Numbered from the stretch's first letter, positions 21,404-30,210 are shown. The stretch is 64,000 nt of DNA from Leeuwenhoekiella aestuarii (GCF_004104055.1 NZ_QOVJ01000006.1:1-64000), one strand, 5' to 3'. The notes: a model not told the origin generated them from the sequence alone. Numbers and translations: made by a program.

Positions 21404-22294
21404 TTATTTAGAATTTCTAGGATGCGCTTTTTGATAGACCCTTCCCAACTCTGCCATACTCGTATGCGTGTAAACCTGGGTAGCAGCTAAACTAGCGTGC
21501 CCTAATAATTCTTTAACAGCATTTAAATCTGCCCCATTATTAAGTAAATGAGTCGCAAAGGTATGCCGAAGCACATGCGGACTCGTTTTGGTTTTTTGGG
21601 ACACCTTACTAAAATAGCGATTTATCGTTCTGTAAACAAACGTTTCATACAATTTAGCACCCTTATCTGTGAGCAATAAATTCTCTTCATTTTTATCAAA
21701 GCCTTTGTTTAAAAGCAATTCTTGGTATCGTTTTATTCCATCTTCTAACCAACTGATCATAGGAATAATTCGCTCTTTGTTACGTTTTCCTAGTACTTTT
21801 ATAGTGTGCGTATTAAAATCAATATCAGAAGTTTTTAAATCAATCAACTCACTTCGTCTTATTCCCGTAGCGTAAAACAACGACACAATCAGGAAATCAC
21901 GAGATTCAGAAAATTCCTGAGCATTGGCTAAATTATTTATAACTGAATCTATTTCCTTATTAGAGAAAGGAACCTGTATCTCTTTTTTAATTTTTAAAGA
22001 TTTATGTTTTGCTAATGGGTCAACCTTTATACCTCCCGTTCTCTGCAAAAATTTAAAAAAAGCTTTCAAAGAAGCTATTTTTCTATTTATACTTCTATGC
22101 GTCAAACCAGAATCAGAAAGCGTCACAATCCAAGATCTCACATAGGTGTACTCTACTTCATTTGCAAGCCCTACACCAAACTCCCCTTCAAGAAAGCTGA
22201 AAAAGGATTCGAGATCATTTGCATACGCCAACAGAGTATGCTTGCTGTATTTCTTCTCCAGCTCTAAATAGTCAACAAACGATTTGATCTGCAT
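21404..22294 (-). CDS. xerC: XerC/XerD-type tyrosine recombinase
   Basis: This 296-residue protein has the SAM-like core-binding domain (1-90) and catalytic domain. All active-site residues are present: R146 in GIRRSEL, K170, H240 and R243 in HVLRHTF, H266 in LLGHAS, and nucleophile Y275 in VYTHT. Length and context (housekeeping, beside hpf, no mobile-element borders) support a chromosome-dimer resolvase rather than a phage integrase. Whether it acts as XerC or XerD cannot be told from sequence alone. Confidence 0.9.
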   Translation of the reverse strand: MQIKSFVDYLELEKKYSKHTLLAYANDLESFFSFLEGEFGVGLANEVEYTYVRSWIVTLSDSGLTHRSINRKIASLKAFFKFLQRTGGIKVDPLAKHKSLKIKKEIQVPFSNKEIDSVINNLANAQEFSESRDFLIVSLFYATGIRRSELIDLKTSDIDFNTHTIKVLGKRNKERIIPMISWLEDGIKRYQELLLNKGFDKNEENLLLTDKGAKLYETFVYRTINRYFSKVSQKTKTSPHVLRHTFATHLLNNGADLNAVKELLGHASLAATQVYTHTSMAELGRVYQKAHPRNSK

Positions 22295-22344
22295 AATTTG
22301 GTTTTAAAGAAAGATACTCATTTCCCAAGTAAAAGCATAATGAC

Positions 22345-22393
22345 ACCACACTGAAACCACAGTCCAACCACACTCCAACCACACTTTACCACA
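22345..22393 (+). repeat. 11-bp tandem repeat, about 4.5 copies
   Basis: Units ACCACACTGAA, ACCACAGTCCA, ACCACACTCCA and ACCACACTTTA follow without gaps, then a partial ACCACA-like end. The copies differ in one to three positions. The repeat lies upstream of the xerC-like gene and has no coding potential that I can support. Confidence 0.7.
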
Positions 22394-22661
22394 AAATCCG
22401 TAGGTGAATATGGTATGAATATGGACTGACTTTTGACTCACCAATAAGCACAACTACCTTTTAAATAGTTTATTTATAAACCCAGAGAATCACGAATAAC
22501 TTTTAATAAGATGCTTTCAGAATTCGATTTAAGGAGTAAAAAATCCAGCGCTCTATTTTATACAGATTAACCAGGATATTTGCTTAAACACAACAACTAA
22601 GCTAGATTCTTTTTGAATCGATTCTAATGATTATATTCCAGCTAAACTTTATCACACAAAA

Positions 22662-22693
22662 AAAATCTGCTAAGATTGCTCTTAGCAGATTTA
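22662..22693 (-). terminator. rpsU terminator
   Basis: A stem of about 13 bp (AAATCTGCTAAGA / TCTTAGCAGATTT) with a 4-nt loop is followed on the minus strand by a run of T. It lies about 70 bp beyond the rpsU stop. Confidence 0.8.
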
Positions 22694-22761
22694 ATATTTT
22701 GAAAGAGGATTAGTCTCTCTGTTAATAATCCCTGGCAAGAACTAATCTCACCGACGGAATA

Positions 22762-22956
22762 TTAAATATTCTCTTGATCGCGAAGCCCTTGAATATAAGA
22801 TGCTTTCTGAATTTCTCTTCTACGTGAAACAGAAGGTTTTGTGAAAGCTTGACGATCACGCAGCTTACGCATTGTTCCCGTTCTATCAAATTTTCTTTTG
22901 AAACGCTTCAGCGCTCTATCGATATTTTCTCCGTCTTTTACTGGTATAATTAACAT
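22762..22956 (-). CDS. rpsU: Ribosomal protein bS21
   Basis: This 64-residue basic protein matches bS21 (IPVKDGENIDRALKRFKRKF at the start, then GTMRKLRDRQAFTKPSVSRRREIQKA). It sits near the 3' end of 16S rRNA. In Flavobacteriia, structural and genetic work on Flavobacterium johnsoniae showed that bS21 helps hide the anti-Shine-Dalgarno and that rpsU itself keeps a strong Shine-Dalgarno for autoregulation. The same arrangement is visible here. Own promoter, own terminator, so a single-gene transcript. Confidence 0.97.
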   Translation of the reverse strand: MLIIPVKDGENIDRALKRFKRKFDRTGTMRKLRDRQAFTKPSVSRRREIQKASYIQGLRDQENI

Positions 22957-22962
22957 AGTGGT

Positions 22963-22971
22963 ACCTCCTTT
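22963..22971 (-). promoter_or_regulatory. Strong Shine-Dalgarno of rpsU
   Basis: On the minus strand AAAGGAGGT is followed by six bases and the ATG. It is nearly a perfect complement to the 16S 3' end, whereas I saw no comparable site before the other genes checked here. It fixes the rpsU start. Confidence 0.9.
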
Positions 22972-23000
22972 CTTTAAAATTCTTTTCAGTTTTCAGACCG

Positions 23001-23030
23001 CAAAGATAGTTTAAACTTTAAAACTAACAA
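23001..23030 (-). promoter_or_regulatory. rpsU promoter
   Basis: On the minus strand TTG (23030-23028), a 19-nt spacer and TATCTTTG (23008-23001) match the Bacteroidota consensus. Initiation near 22994 gives a leader of about 38 nt that contains the Shine-Dalgarno. Confidence 0.8.
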
Positions 23031-23046
23031 GCGGTTTTAAATTTAA

Positions 23047-24216
23047 TTATTTCGCTGCAGGCTTATATTCTTTTTTATCTATCACCATCTTAGCAATAAT
23101 TTCTTTTAAAATCTCAGAGGTACCGCCACCTATAGGACCTAACCTACTATCTCTAAACATTCTCGCTAGCGGATAATCTTCCATATAACCATACCCCCCT
23201 AACATCTGCAAGCATTTATAAATCACCTCATCTGCAATTTTAGTTGCAAGTAATTTAGACATGCTAGCCTCCTTAACTACATAATCGCCACTATTGAGAT
23301 TATTAGCAATTGCATAGTTAAATGACTTCACCATCTCCACTTCACTTGCCATCTCAGCCACAGTATGCCTCAATGCCTGAAATTTATCTAAGGTTTTGCC
23401 AAAAGCGATACGGTCTGACATATATCCTAATGTATACTCTAAAGCATACTCAGCACGTGCGTGTGCATTTACACCCATTATCAAACGCTCTAAAGCAAAA
23501 TGCTGCATAATGTAAGAGAAGCCTTTATCCTCTTCTCCCATTAGATTTTCAACAGGAATTTTCACATCAGAAAACGCTATTTCTCCGGTATCTGAAGCTC
23601 TCCAACCCAGTTTATCTAATTTTGTAGCGCTTATTCCTTCTGTGTCTCTATCTATTACAAAAATACTCAGACCTTTATTTCCCTTCTCAGGAGTTGTCTT
23701 TGCTGCAACAATTAAATAATCTGAATAGACACCGTTTGTAATAAATGTTTTTGAACCATTTAAAACATAATGATCTCCATTTAAGACAGCTGTACTACGC
23801 ATTCCTGCAACATCAGAACCACCAAAGGGTTCTGTGATACATAAGCAGCCTATCTTTTCGCCAAGAATACTAGGCGTTAAAAATTTTTCTTTAATCGCTG
23901 ATGAACCTTCAACTTTTAAATGCGTCATCGCTAAATAGGCGTGTGCCCACATTGCAGCAGCAAAACCACCACTATTGATGCGTTGTAATTCTTCAAGAAA
24001 AATAACAGTGTAGAAAATATCAAGATCGAGCCCACCATATTCTTCAGGAGCAGCTAAACCAAAATAGCCCATCTCCCCCATCCTTGTCCAGATAAAGCGA
24101 TCTATATTACCCGTCTGCTCCCATTTTTCAATATGCGGAACAACTTCCTTTTGCAAAAATTCTCTCAGACTTTCTCTAAAGAGCTGATGCTCTTCCGAAA
24201 AAAAAACATTATTCAT
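23047..24216 (-). CDS. Acyl-CoA dehydrogenase, long-chain/isovaleryl type
   Basis: This 389-residue flavoenzyme carries the three ACAD domains: helical N-terminus, central beta domain with CITEPFGGSDVAGMRSTA, and C-terminal helices with QMLGGYGYMEDYPLARMFRD. It oxidises acyl-CoA to enoyl-CoA with FAD. At the position of the MCAD catalytic glutamate the sequence has glycine (GPIGGGTSEI). Long-chain and isovaleryl enzymes place the base on another helix, and E in AEYAL is a candidate, so this is probably active and of that type. Substrate is not resolved. Monocistronic as far as seen. Confidence 0.9.
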   Translation of the reverse strand: MNNVFFSEEHQLFRESLREFLQKEVVPHIEKWEQTGNIDRFIWTRMGEMGYFGLAAPEEYGGLDLDIFYTVIFLEELQRINSGGFAAAMWAHAYLAMTHLKVEGSSAIKEKFLTPSILGEKIGCLCITEPFGGSDVAGMRSTAVLNGDHYVLNGSKTFITNGVYSDYLIVAAKTTPEKGNKGLSIFVIDRDTEGISATKLDKLGWRASDTGEIAFSDVKIPVENLMGEEDKGFSYIMQHFALERLIMGVNAHARAEYALEYTLGYMSDRIAFGKTLDKFQALRHTVAEMASEVEMVKSFNYAIANNLNSGDYVVKEASMSKLLATKIADEVIYKCLQMLGGYGYMEDYPLARMFRDSRLGPIGGGTSEILKEIIAKMVIDKKEYKPAAK

Positions 24217-24297
24217 CTAGTATACTTTAATTTAATATAAGGCAATCGGAAAGGAAGCTTTACAAGTCAAATATGCGTAATTCTCAGTAATGCCTTC

Positions 24298-25173
24298 TCA
24301 ATTTTGGTTGGACGACAAATATAATTTAATTCGCTCTAATTTATAGGAGGTTACTCCGTCTATTTTGAGAAGCTCATCAAGATCACTAATTCCCTCATGC
24401 AGCACACGGTAATCTATAATATCTCTTGCGATTTCAAAAGTTATAAATGGAACTGTTGAGAGATCTGATGCATTAGCGGCATTCACGTCAATCAACTGTA
24501 TGTATGGTTTTGACTGAACCGTAAACTGATCTTTAATGGCGTATACCTGACTTTTTGAAATACCATAAATGTCATAAAGCTGATTATCCTCAAGAAAACC
24601 TCCCAGTTTTTTCCTATAACTCAACAGGCGTTTTACAACAACCTCATCTAAATCTTTAATAGCCATTAAAGATTTAAAATCTGCCTTATTTAAATCGCTT
24701 TTAGGTTTTTCTTCTGAATATGAAAAACTAGTTTTTGAAGCTTTAGGTTTGGAATTTGTAACCCATTCCGGAAATTTAAAGTATGGTGCGATTGTTTGTA
24801 ATAAAGAATCTGAAACACCAGTTACTTTCTGAAAATCTTCAGCAGAATTAATCCACTGATCCTTTTCACGAAAGCGTAATAACTTATCTATTTCAACCAT
24901 ACTCATTCCTAAAGTATAGCCCTTGTAATCAGTTATGAAATTAGGATTGAATGGATAGATTTTCGGCTGGGATTCCGCTAACTTTAATTGCCTCAATGAA
25001 TCTATACGCGCTTCAAATATCTGAAGCTCTTCATCGGTTAATGCTTCGGATTCATACGAAGCATTAGGAGTTATCAAAAAATAGACTCCCCAACAAGCAA
25101 TTAAAACCAGTACCAAAAGCAAAATCCCACTTCTTTGTCTGCTATCCAGAAAGAAATGGGATTTTAAATTCAT
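24298..25173 (-). CDS. Helix-hairpin-helix (ComEA-like) protein
   Basis: This 291-residue protein has one N-terminal membrane anchor (about 16-33) and three helix-hairpin-helix units: around 90-130, DLNKADFKSLMAIKDLDEVVVKRLLSYRKKLGG near 156-190, and IDVNAANASDLSTVPFITFEIARDIIDYR near 226-256. ComEA proteins bind DNA in natural transformation, but many flavobacterial proteins of this shape are uncharacterised. It ends up 15 bp before the AGCS gene in gene order (transcribed after it), so it may be the second gene of that transcript. Confidence 0.8.
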   Translation of the reverse strand: MNLKSHFFLDSRQRSGILLLVLVLIACWGVYFLITPNASYESEALTDEELQIFEARIDSLRQLKLAESQPKIYPFNPNFITDYKGYTLGMSMVEIDKLLRFREKDQWINSAEDFQKVTGVSDSLLQTIAPYFKFPEWVTNSKPKASKTSFSYSEEKPKSDLNKADFKSLMAIKDLDEVVVKRLLSYRKKLGGFLEDNQLYDIYGISKSQVYAIKDQFTVQSKPYIQLIDVNAANASDLSTVPFITFEIARDIIDYRVLHEGISDLDELLKIDGVTSYKLERIKLYLSSNQN

Positions 25174-25188
25174 AAGAGAATTGTTTTG

Positions 25189-26853
25189 TTAAGAAGCTTC
25201 TTTAGTCTTTTTTGAATCTTTATCTATAACAGCATCCATTCGGCCAATTTTAATGGCATTAAGATATGCTTGTAATTCTTTTCTAACTTTAGGAGACAGT
25301 AATACCAAACCGATAATGTTAGGAAAAACCATCGCAAAGATCATTGCATCTGAGAATGCGATAACTGCTCCTAAACTCGATGAAGCACCTACTACTATAA
25401 AGGCTAAAAATAATACTTTGTACGTAATATCCTGAACCCTTCCTTTTCCAAATAAATATTTCCAAGATTGTAATCCGTAATAAGACCAAGAAATTGCAGT
25501 TGAAATTGCAAATAATACAACTGCAATAGTAAGAACAATAGAGAAGTATGGAATAGCAGAGTCAAATGCTACTGAAGTTAAATCCACTCCATTGATAGGT
25601 TCGTTAGTTGCATTAAGCATTACGTTACTTGCTGCATCGAGATTACCATATGTAAACAGATTGTGCTTTGCATTTGTGATAATAATAACAACCGCAGTCA
25701 TTGTACAGATGATCACGGTATCTACAAAGGGACCAATTGAAGCCGTAAGGCCTTCACTAGCCGGGTAACGTGTTTTAACAGCAGAATGCGCAATTGCAGC
25801 AGAACCTACACCAGCCTCATTAGAAAACGCTGCTCTTTGAAAACCTACAATAAGAACTCCTACCACACCACCAAAGGCTGCATTAGGGTTCATTGCGCCA
25901 TCCCATATCTGACCTAAAGCAAAGCCCACCATGTCTATATTAATAGCAATGATAATAAAACCTGCAAGAACATATACAATAGCCATAAATGGTACCACTT
26001 TTTCAGTAAAAGAACCAATACGCTTTATACCACCTATAATCACCAAACCAATAATTGCAGCCATTATCAAACCTAGGTACACTCCTGCGTTAGGATTATC
26101 CCAACCGGTCATTTGTATCAACTGTGACGAAGCCTGATTAGATTGAAACATATTTCCGCCACCAAAAGAACCTCCAATACAGAAAATAGCAAATACTACC
26201 GCAGTCACTTTACCAAGACCGCCTAGCCCTTTTTCCTTTAAACCTTTAGAAAGGTAATACATAGGACCACCGTAGGTTTTACCATTTTCATCTATTTCAC
26301 GATATTTTACACCTAAAGTACACTCCACAAACTTAGAAGCCATACCTAAAAGCCCTGCTACGATCATCCATATCGTAGCTCCCGGACCACCCAGTGCAAT
26401 TGCAACCGCAACACCAGCTATATTACCAAGACCTACCGTTGCAGAAAGAGACGCTGTTAAAGCCTGAAAATGTGTTACCTCACCTTGAACTTCGCCAGTA
26501 AGCTTAACAGTATCTTTTACTTTTCCGTCTTCAACAGTGATTTCTTCATCTGCAGGCACATAATGATCTAAATCATCATATTTCCCCCAAGCTGTTTTAA
26601 TACTATCTTTAAAGTATCTAAGGTTAACACCCTTAAAATAAATTGTAAAGAATAAAGCCCCTAAAAGCAAAATAAGAATTACGATAGGTAATTCTTTTCC
26701 GGCTATAACTATAGGATACATTATGGTGTCTACAATGGGCGTCGTATATTTTTCGAAAGCTGCATTTATAGATTCCCCCATGCTCATTTCTTCTTGAGCA
26801 AATGTTAGAAAGGGAAAAATTAGACAACAAATTGAAAAAATAATTTTCTTCAT
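25189..26853 (-). CDS. AGCS-family sodium:alanine/amino-acid symporter, copy 1
   Basis: This 554-residue membrane protein belongs to the alanine/glycine:cation symporter family. The start is set at the ATG at 26853, which gives the signal-peptide-like MKKIIFSICCLIFPFLTFAQ; a longer frame to 26907 begins with a poorly supported alternative start. Hallmarks: ATVGLGNIAGVAVAIALGGPGA and AFSNEAGVGSAAIAHSAV. An acidic soluble stretch (about 75-115) sits between the first membrane segment and the conserved core. It is a paralogue of the next gene upstream (27203-28885). Sodium-driven amino-acid uptake is likely; substrate unknown. Confidence 0.9.
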   Translation of the reverse strand: MKKIIFSICCLIFPFLTFAQEEMSMGESINAAFEKYTTPIVDTIMYPIVIAGKELPIVILILLLGALFFTIYFKGVNLRYFKDSIKTAWGKYDDLDHYVPADEEITVEDGKVKDTVKLTGEVQGEVTHFQALTASLSATVGLGNIAGVAVAIALGGPGATIWMIVAGLLGMASKFVECTLGVKYREIDENGKTYGGPMYYLSKGLKEKGLGGLGKVTAVVFAIFCIGGSFGGGNMFQSNQASSQLIQMTGWDNPNAGVYLGLIMAAIIGLVIIGGIKRIGSFTEKVVPFMAIVYVLAGFIIIAINIDMVGFALGQIWDGAMNPNAAFGGVVGVLIVGFQRAAFSNEAGVGSAAIAHSAVKTRYPASEGLTASIGPFVDTVIICTMTAVVIIITNAKHNLFTYGNLDAASNVMLNATNEPINGVDLTSVAFDSAIPYFSIVLTIAVVLFAISTAISWSYYGLQSWKYLFGKGRVQDITYKVLFLAFIVVGASSSLGAVIAFSDAMIFAMVFPNIIGLVLLSPKVRKELQAYLNAIKIGRMDAVIDKDSKKTKEAS

Positions 26854-27202
26854 AAGAATATTTTTAAAATAAAATTTGGAGTAAAAAACCTTGAGGAAAA
26901 CCCACAAAGCATTAAATAAAAAACAAATTACTTCAAAGCATCAAAACGCTATCGGGATGCTTTGAAGCCATAATCTCGATTTTTCGAGTAAAGCCAGCAA
27001 GATGATAAAAAAATAGCCTTTTTCAAAGGTAAACCTCGTTAAAAAAGAAGAGAAAGTCTCCATTTACAAAGAATCATTCAACGAATCATTCAGCTTATTA
27101 CTTAAAATTATTGTTTAGACACTATTGTGTAAGAATGCAAAAAAGCCCTCTTTGATACTAATCAAACAGGGCCTTAAAAATTGTAATTTTTATTAATCGA
27201 AA
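26854..27202 (-). promoter_or_regulatory. Leader/intergenic region between the two AGCS genes, with inverted repeats
   Basis: CTTCAAAGCATC (26931-26942) and GATGCTTTGAAG (26956-26967) form a perfect 12-bp inverted repeat, and CTCGA/TCGAG (26975-26988) a second small one. A TACCTTTG on the minus strand at 27031-27024 could be a -7 box, though no -33 TTG stands at the right distance. If used, copy 1 has a leader of about 165 nt carrying both hairpins. Confidence 0.5.
27145..27172 (-). terminator. Terminator after AGCS copy 2
   Basis: GCCCT-C-TTTGAT pairs with ATCAAA-C-AGGGC around a 4-nt loop with one mismatch. On the minus strand it is followed by TTTTTT. It lies 30 bp after the stop of the 27203-28885 gene, so the two AGCS copies are separate transcripts. 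Confidence 0.75.
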
Positions 27203-28885
27203 TTAATTGATTGCTTCTTTTTTCAATTTAATTGCGGCGAGATATCTGTCTAACTGTTTCTTTACCACAGGGAATAAAAAGAATAATCCTACCATATTTG
27301 GAAAGATCATTGCAAAAACCATAGCATCAGAGAATGCCCAGATCGACCCCATATTTGCTGCAGCACCAATTACTACAAATATTAGAAATAACACCTTATA
27401 TACAAGATCAGCGGCCTTACCTCTTCCGAAAAGAAATTTCCAGGACTGCAAACCATAGTACGACCAAGAGATCATGGTAGATACTGCAAATAAAACCACC
27501 GCTATTGTTAAAAATACATTTGAAAAAGGAATATACTCGTGGAAAGCTTTTGATGTAATACCAGCTCCTTCATAAGAAAGACCATCAATAATTACAGCTC
27601 CTGAGCCATCACCACCGTATTCAAAGTAACCGCCAAAATTAAAAATAATGATAACTAGCGCAGTCATTGTACAAATCACTACAGTATCAATAAACGGCTC
27701 TAATAAAGCAACTAAGCCTTCACTTGCGGAGTACTTCGTACGTACTGCTGAGTGTGCGATAGACGCAGAACCAGCTCCCGCTTCATTAGAAAATGCTGCT
27801 CTTTTAAAACCTACTAAGAGAACACCTATAAACCCACCTACACCTATTGCTGTAGGTTTGAAAGCCTCTTCCATTATTAAAGTAAAAGCATCATCTATCA
27901 ATGTATAATTAGATCCCACGATATAAATACAAGCTCCTAAATACATAATTGCCATAAATGGAACTACTTTTTCAGTAACCTGTGCAATACGCTTGATCCC
28001 ACCAATAACGATAACACCAACTAAAACCGCTATCACAACACCAATCCAAAAACCGGCACCTGCACTTTGCAGATTAAACAATTCTTTCAATACAATTGTT
28101 GCTTGATTACTCTGCGCGGCATTACCACCACCAAAAGAATTACCGATACAAAAAACAGCAAAAATCACTGCTGCTATTTTCCCTAAGGTCGCAAAGCCTT
28201 TTTCTTTTAATCCTTTAGTCAGATAATACATTGGCCCACCATATACTGTACCATCTTCACCTATATCACGGTATTGAACTCCCAAGGTACATTCTACAAA
28301 CTTGGTTGACATCCCCATCAGTCCGCAAACAACCATCCAGAATGTTGCTCCGGGGCCTCCTAAAGCAATTGCAAGGGCTACACCCGCAATATTACCGTTA
28401 CCAACTGTTCCAGAAACTGCAGTTGCCAAAGCCTGAAAGTGGCTCATTTCTCCTGCAGAAGATTCATCTCTAATGGTATCAACAATATCCCCATCAATGG
28501 CCAAATCATCATCAAGCGTTTCTATATGCTGCTCAAGATCTACTTTGTTTAAATCAACCCCGTTTGCAATACCATTTTCACCATATAAAACCTGAGCGCC
28601 ATGATTTTCTATATCTTCATATTTACCACGTACTGTCTGAATTGCACGCCAGAAATATCTGAAGTTTGGAAAACCGAAACGAATAGTAAAGAAAAATGCA
28701 CTAAAAACAAGAAGAATTAGCACGAAAGGAATTCCAAATACATTAAAGAAAATTATATTTGAAAAGAAATCTGAAATAGGCGCAAAAGCCTGATCAATTT
28801 TTTGATCTATTCCAACCTCAACCTCTTGAGCTGCAACCTGGAAAACCGAAAAAAAGATAAAAACGGAAGCGAATAGGTGTTTCAT
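27203..28885 (-). CDS. AGCS-family sodium:alanine/amino-acid symporter, copy 2
   Basis: This 560-residue membrane protein has the same architecture as copy 1: cleavable-looking signal peptide (MKHLFASVFIFFSVFQVAAQ), a membrane segment, an acidic insert (about 80-145, longer than in copy 1), then the conserved core with GTVGNGNIAGVALAIALGGP and FSNEAGAGSASIAHSAV. Many core blocks are near identical, so the pair arose by tandem duplication and has since diverged in the insert and in one periplasmic loop. Sodium-coupled amino-acid import is likely. Confidence 0.9.
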   Translation of the reverse strand: MKHLFASVFIFFSVFQVAAQEVEVGIDQKIDQAFAPISDFFSNIIFFNVFGIPFVLILLVFSAFFFTIRFGFPNFRYFWRAIQTVRGKYEDIENHGAQVLYGENGIANGVDLNKVDLEQHIETLDDDLAIDGDIVDTIRDESSAGEMSHFQALATAVSGTVGNGNIAGVALAIALGGPGATFWMVVCGLMGMSTKFVECTLGVQYRDIGEDGTVYGGPMYYLTKGLKEKGFATLGKIAAVIFAVFCIGNSFGGGNAAQSNQATIVLKELFNLQSAGAGFWIGVVIAVLVGVIVIGGIKRIAQVTEKVVPFMAIMYLGACIYIVGSNYTLIDDAFTLIMEEAFKPTAIGVGGFIGVLLVGFKRAAFSNEAGAGSASIAHSAVRTKYSASEGLVALLEPFIDTVVICTMTALVIIIFNFGGYFEYGGDGSGAVIIDGLSYEGAGITSKAFHEYIPFSNVFLTIAVVLFAVSTMISWSYYGLQSWKFLFGRGKAADLVYKVLFLIFVVIGAAANMGSIWAFSDAMVFAMIFPNMVGLFFLFPVVKKQLDRYLAAIKLKKEAIN

Positions 28886-28977
28886 AAAAAAAGCAAAATC
28901 GTTAAATTAAAACTAGAATAAAGCGAAAAACGTTACATTATTTTCACCGCTTTCTTCGACAAGCTGTAAACATACTA

Positions 28978-29985
28978 CTAAATCGCAAATTCTTTATGTA
29001 ATTTTTCAATCTGTTCTGGTCTTCCTATTACAATAAGTATAGAATCTCTTTCGAGCATTAAAGAAGCTTCGGGGTTTATGATATAATTTCCGTCAGGTGA
29101 CTTATAGCCTATGATAGAACAACCCGTACGATTTCTTAGGTCAATATCTCGTATAGTACGACTCTCGTGATCAGGACAAACAGCATCATAATTTATTTGT
29201 TGAACATTTACCCGCCCACCTGTCGCTACCTGCAAATGATCTATAAACTCCAGCAAATCTGGCACAACAACCAGTGAGGCCATATGATCTCCACCTATCT
29301 TATCTGGCATTATCACATTGTTTGCGCCAGCAAATTTTAGTTTTTGATACGTCGTCTCTTCAGAAGCTCTACTTATAATTTTCATTTTAGAATTAATTTG
29401 CCGTGCAGAAAGCACCACAAATAAATTATCAGAATCATTAGGCAGTGCAGATATTAAAGTTGCAGCGCGCTCCACTCCTGCTTTTATAAGAATCTCATCT
29501 TCGTTGGCATTACCGGTAACAAAATTTACTTTTTCAGATTGAAATTTATGTACCACCTCTTCATCTAACTCTATGATTACAAAAGGCTTGTGATAGGTCA
29601 TTAACTTTTGTGCGGCTTGCTTACCATTACGGCCATAACCTACGATGATCACATGATTATTGAGTTTATCTATTTTCTTCTGCACACTGCGCTGTTTTAT
29701 AAGTTCAAAATTACTTCGGCTTAAAATATATTCTGTTATAATAGAGATCGCATAACCCAGAACGACCACACTTACCAAAATTAATATTACTGTAAAAATT
29801 TTTGCGGTATCGTTGAGGGGCTGCACTTCTCCAAATCCTACGGTGCTAATGGTAATCATGGTCATATAAACCGCATCGGTCCAAGTATACTCTGCAAAAA
29901 ACCGAAAACCAAAAACTCCCATAGCCAACATACTTACAATAAGCAGTAAGGCAATATAAATTCGGTTTTTAAAAATGGTGAGCAT
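28978..29985 (-). CDS. Two-transmembrane potassium channel with RCK (TrkA-N/TrkA-C) domains
   Basis: This 335-residue protein has two membrane helices (about 8-30 and 62-86) around a pore loop with selectivity filter TVGFGE at 48-53. The cytoplasmic part has a Rossmann RCK domain (GYGRNG at 115-120, nucleotide-binding acid at the end of the second strand in VIIELD) and a C-terminal TrkA-C domain. The layout matches MthK/Kch-like ligand-gated channels. It is 6 bp downstream of the PspC stub gene and probably co-transcribed with it. Confidence 0.9.
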   Translation of the reverse strand: MLTIFKNRIYIALLLIVSMLAMGVFGFRFFAEYTWTDAVYMTMITISTVGFGEVQPLNDTAKIFTVILILVSVVVLGYAISIITEYILSRSNFELIKQRSVQKKIDKLNNHVIIVGYGRNGKQAAQKLMTYHKPFVIIELDEEVVHKFQSEKVNFVTGNANEDEILIKAGVERAATLISALPNDSDNLFVVLSARQINSKMKIISRASEETTYQKLKFAGANNVIMPDKIGGDHMASLVVVPDLLEFIDHLQVATGGRVNVQQINYDAVCPDHESRTIRDIDLRNRTGCSIIGYKSPDGNYIINPEASLMLERDSILIVIGRPEQIEKLHKEFAI

Positions 29986-29991
29986 AGGCTT

Positions 29992-30210
29992 TTACAAATC
30001 AAATACAGAAGTACGTTTTGTATAAACCAAGTCTTTAAGCTTGAGCCAGAAGGCTAAAACAAGATAAAAAGCAAATCCCAAACCTGCAGTAGCAAATGAA
30101 AGATAAATGAAAAACAAACGCACATTCTTAGCACGTATCCCCATTCGGTCTGCCAGTCGAGACGAAACGTAAAATCCGTTTCTTTCAAAAAAATGACGCA
30201 ATTTATGCAT
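29992..30210 (-). CDS. Short PspC-domain membrane protein
   Basis: This 72-residue protein is a minimal PspC domain: an amphipathic N-terminus, the VSSRLADRMGIRAKNVRLFFIYLSF core, and one to two membrane helices (about 32-56). PspC in enterobacteria senses envelope stress, but free-standing PspC stubs in Bacteroidota have no assigned role. It lies between the potassium channel and the DUF2851 gene on the same strand. Confidence 0.8.
   Translation of the reverse strand: MHKLRHFFERNGFYVSSRLADRMGIRAKNVRLFFIYLSFATAGLGFAFYLVLAFWLKLKDLVYTKRTSVFDL

Larger units (their letters stand above)
22295..22761. other. Intergenic region between xerC-like gene and rpsU, 467 bp
   Basis: It contains an 11-bp tandem repeat (22345-22393), the rpsU terminator (22662-22693), and a structured rpsU 3' untranslated segment in which GATTAGT (22708-22714) can pair with ACTAATC (22741-22747). 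No credible open frame or known RNA family was seen in the remaining 22400-22660. Confidence 0.5.

Noticed and set aside
21404-22294. Tyrosine recombinase as evidence for an integrative element
   Set aside because: It is flanked by housekeeping genes. Although tRNA genes lie nearby, I found no duplicated tRNA 3' end or att-like repeat, and no cargo.
22345-22393. CRISPR array
   Set aside because: Units are 11 bp, directly adjacent, without spacers and with no cas genes nearby.
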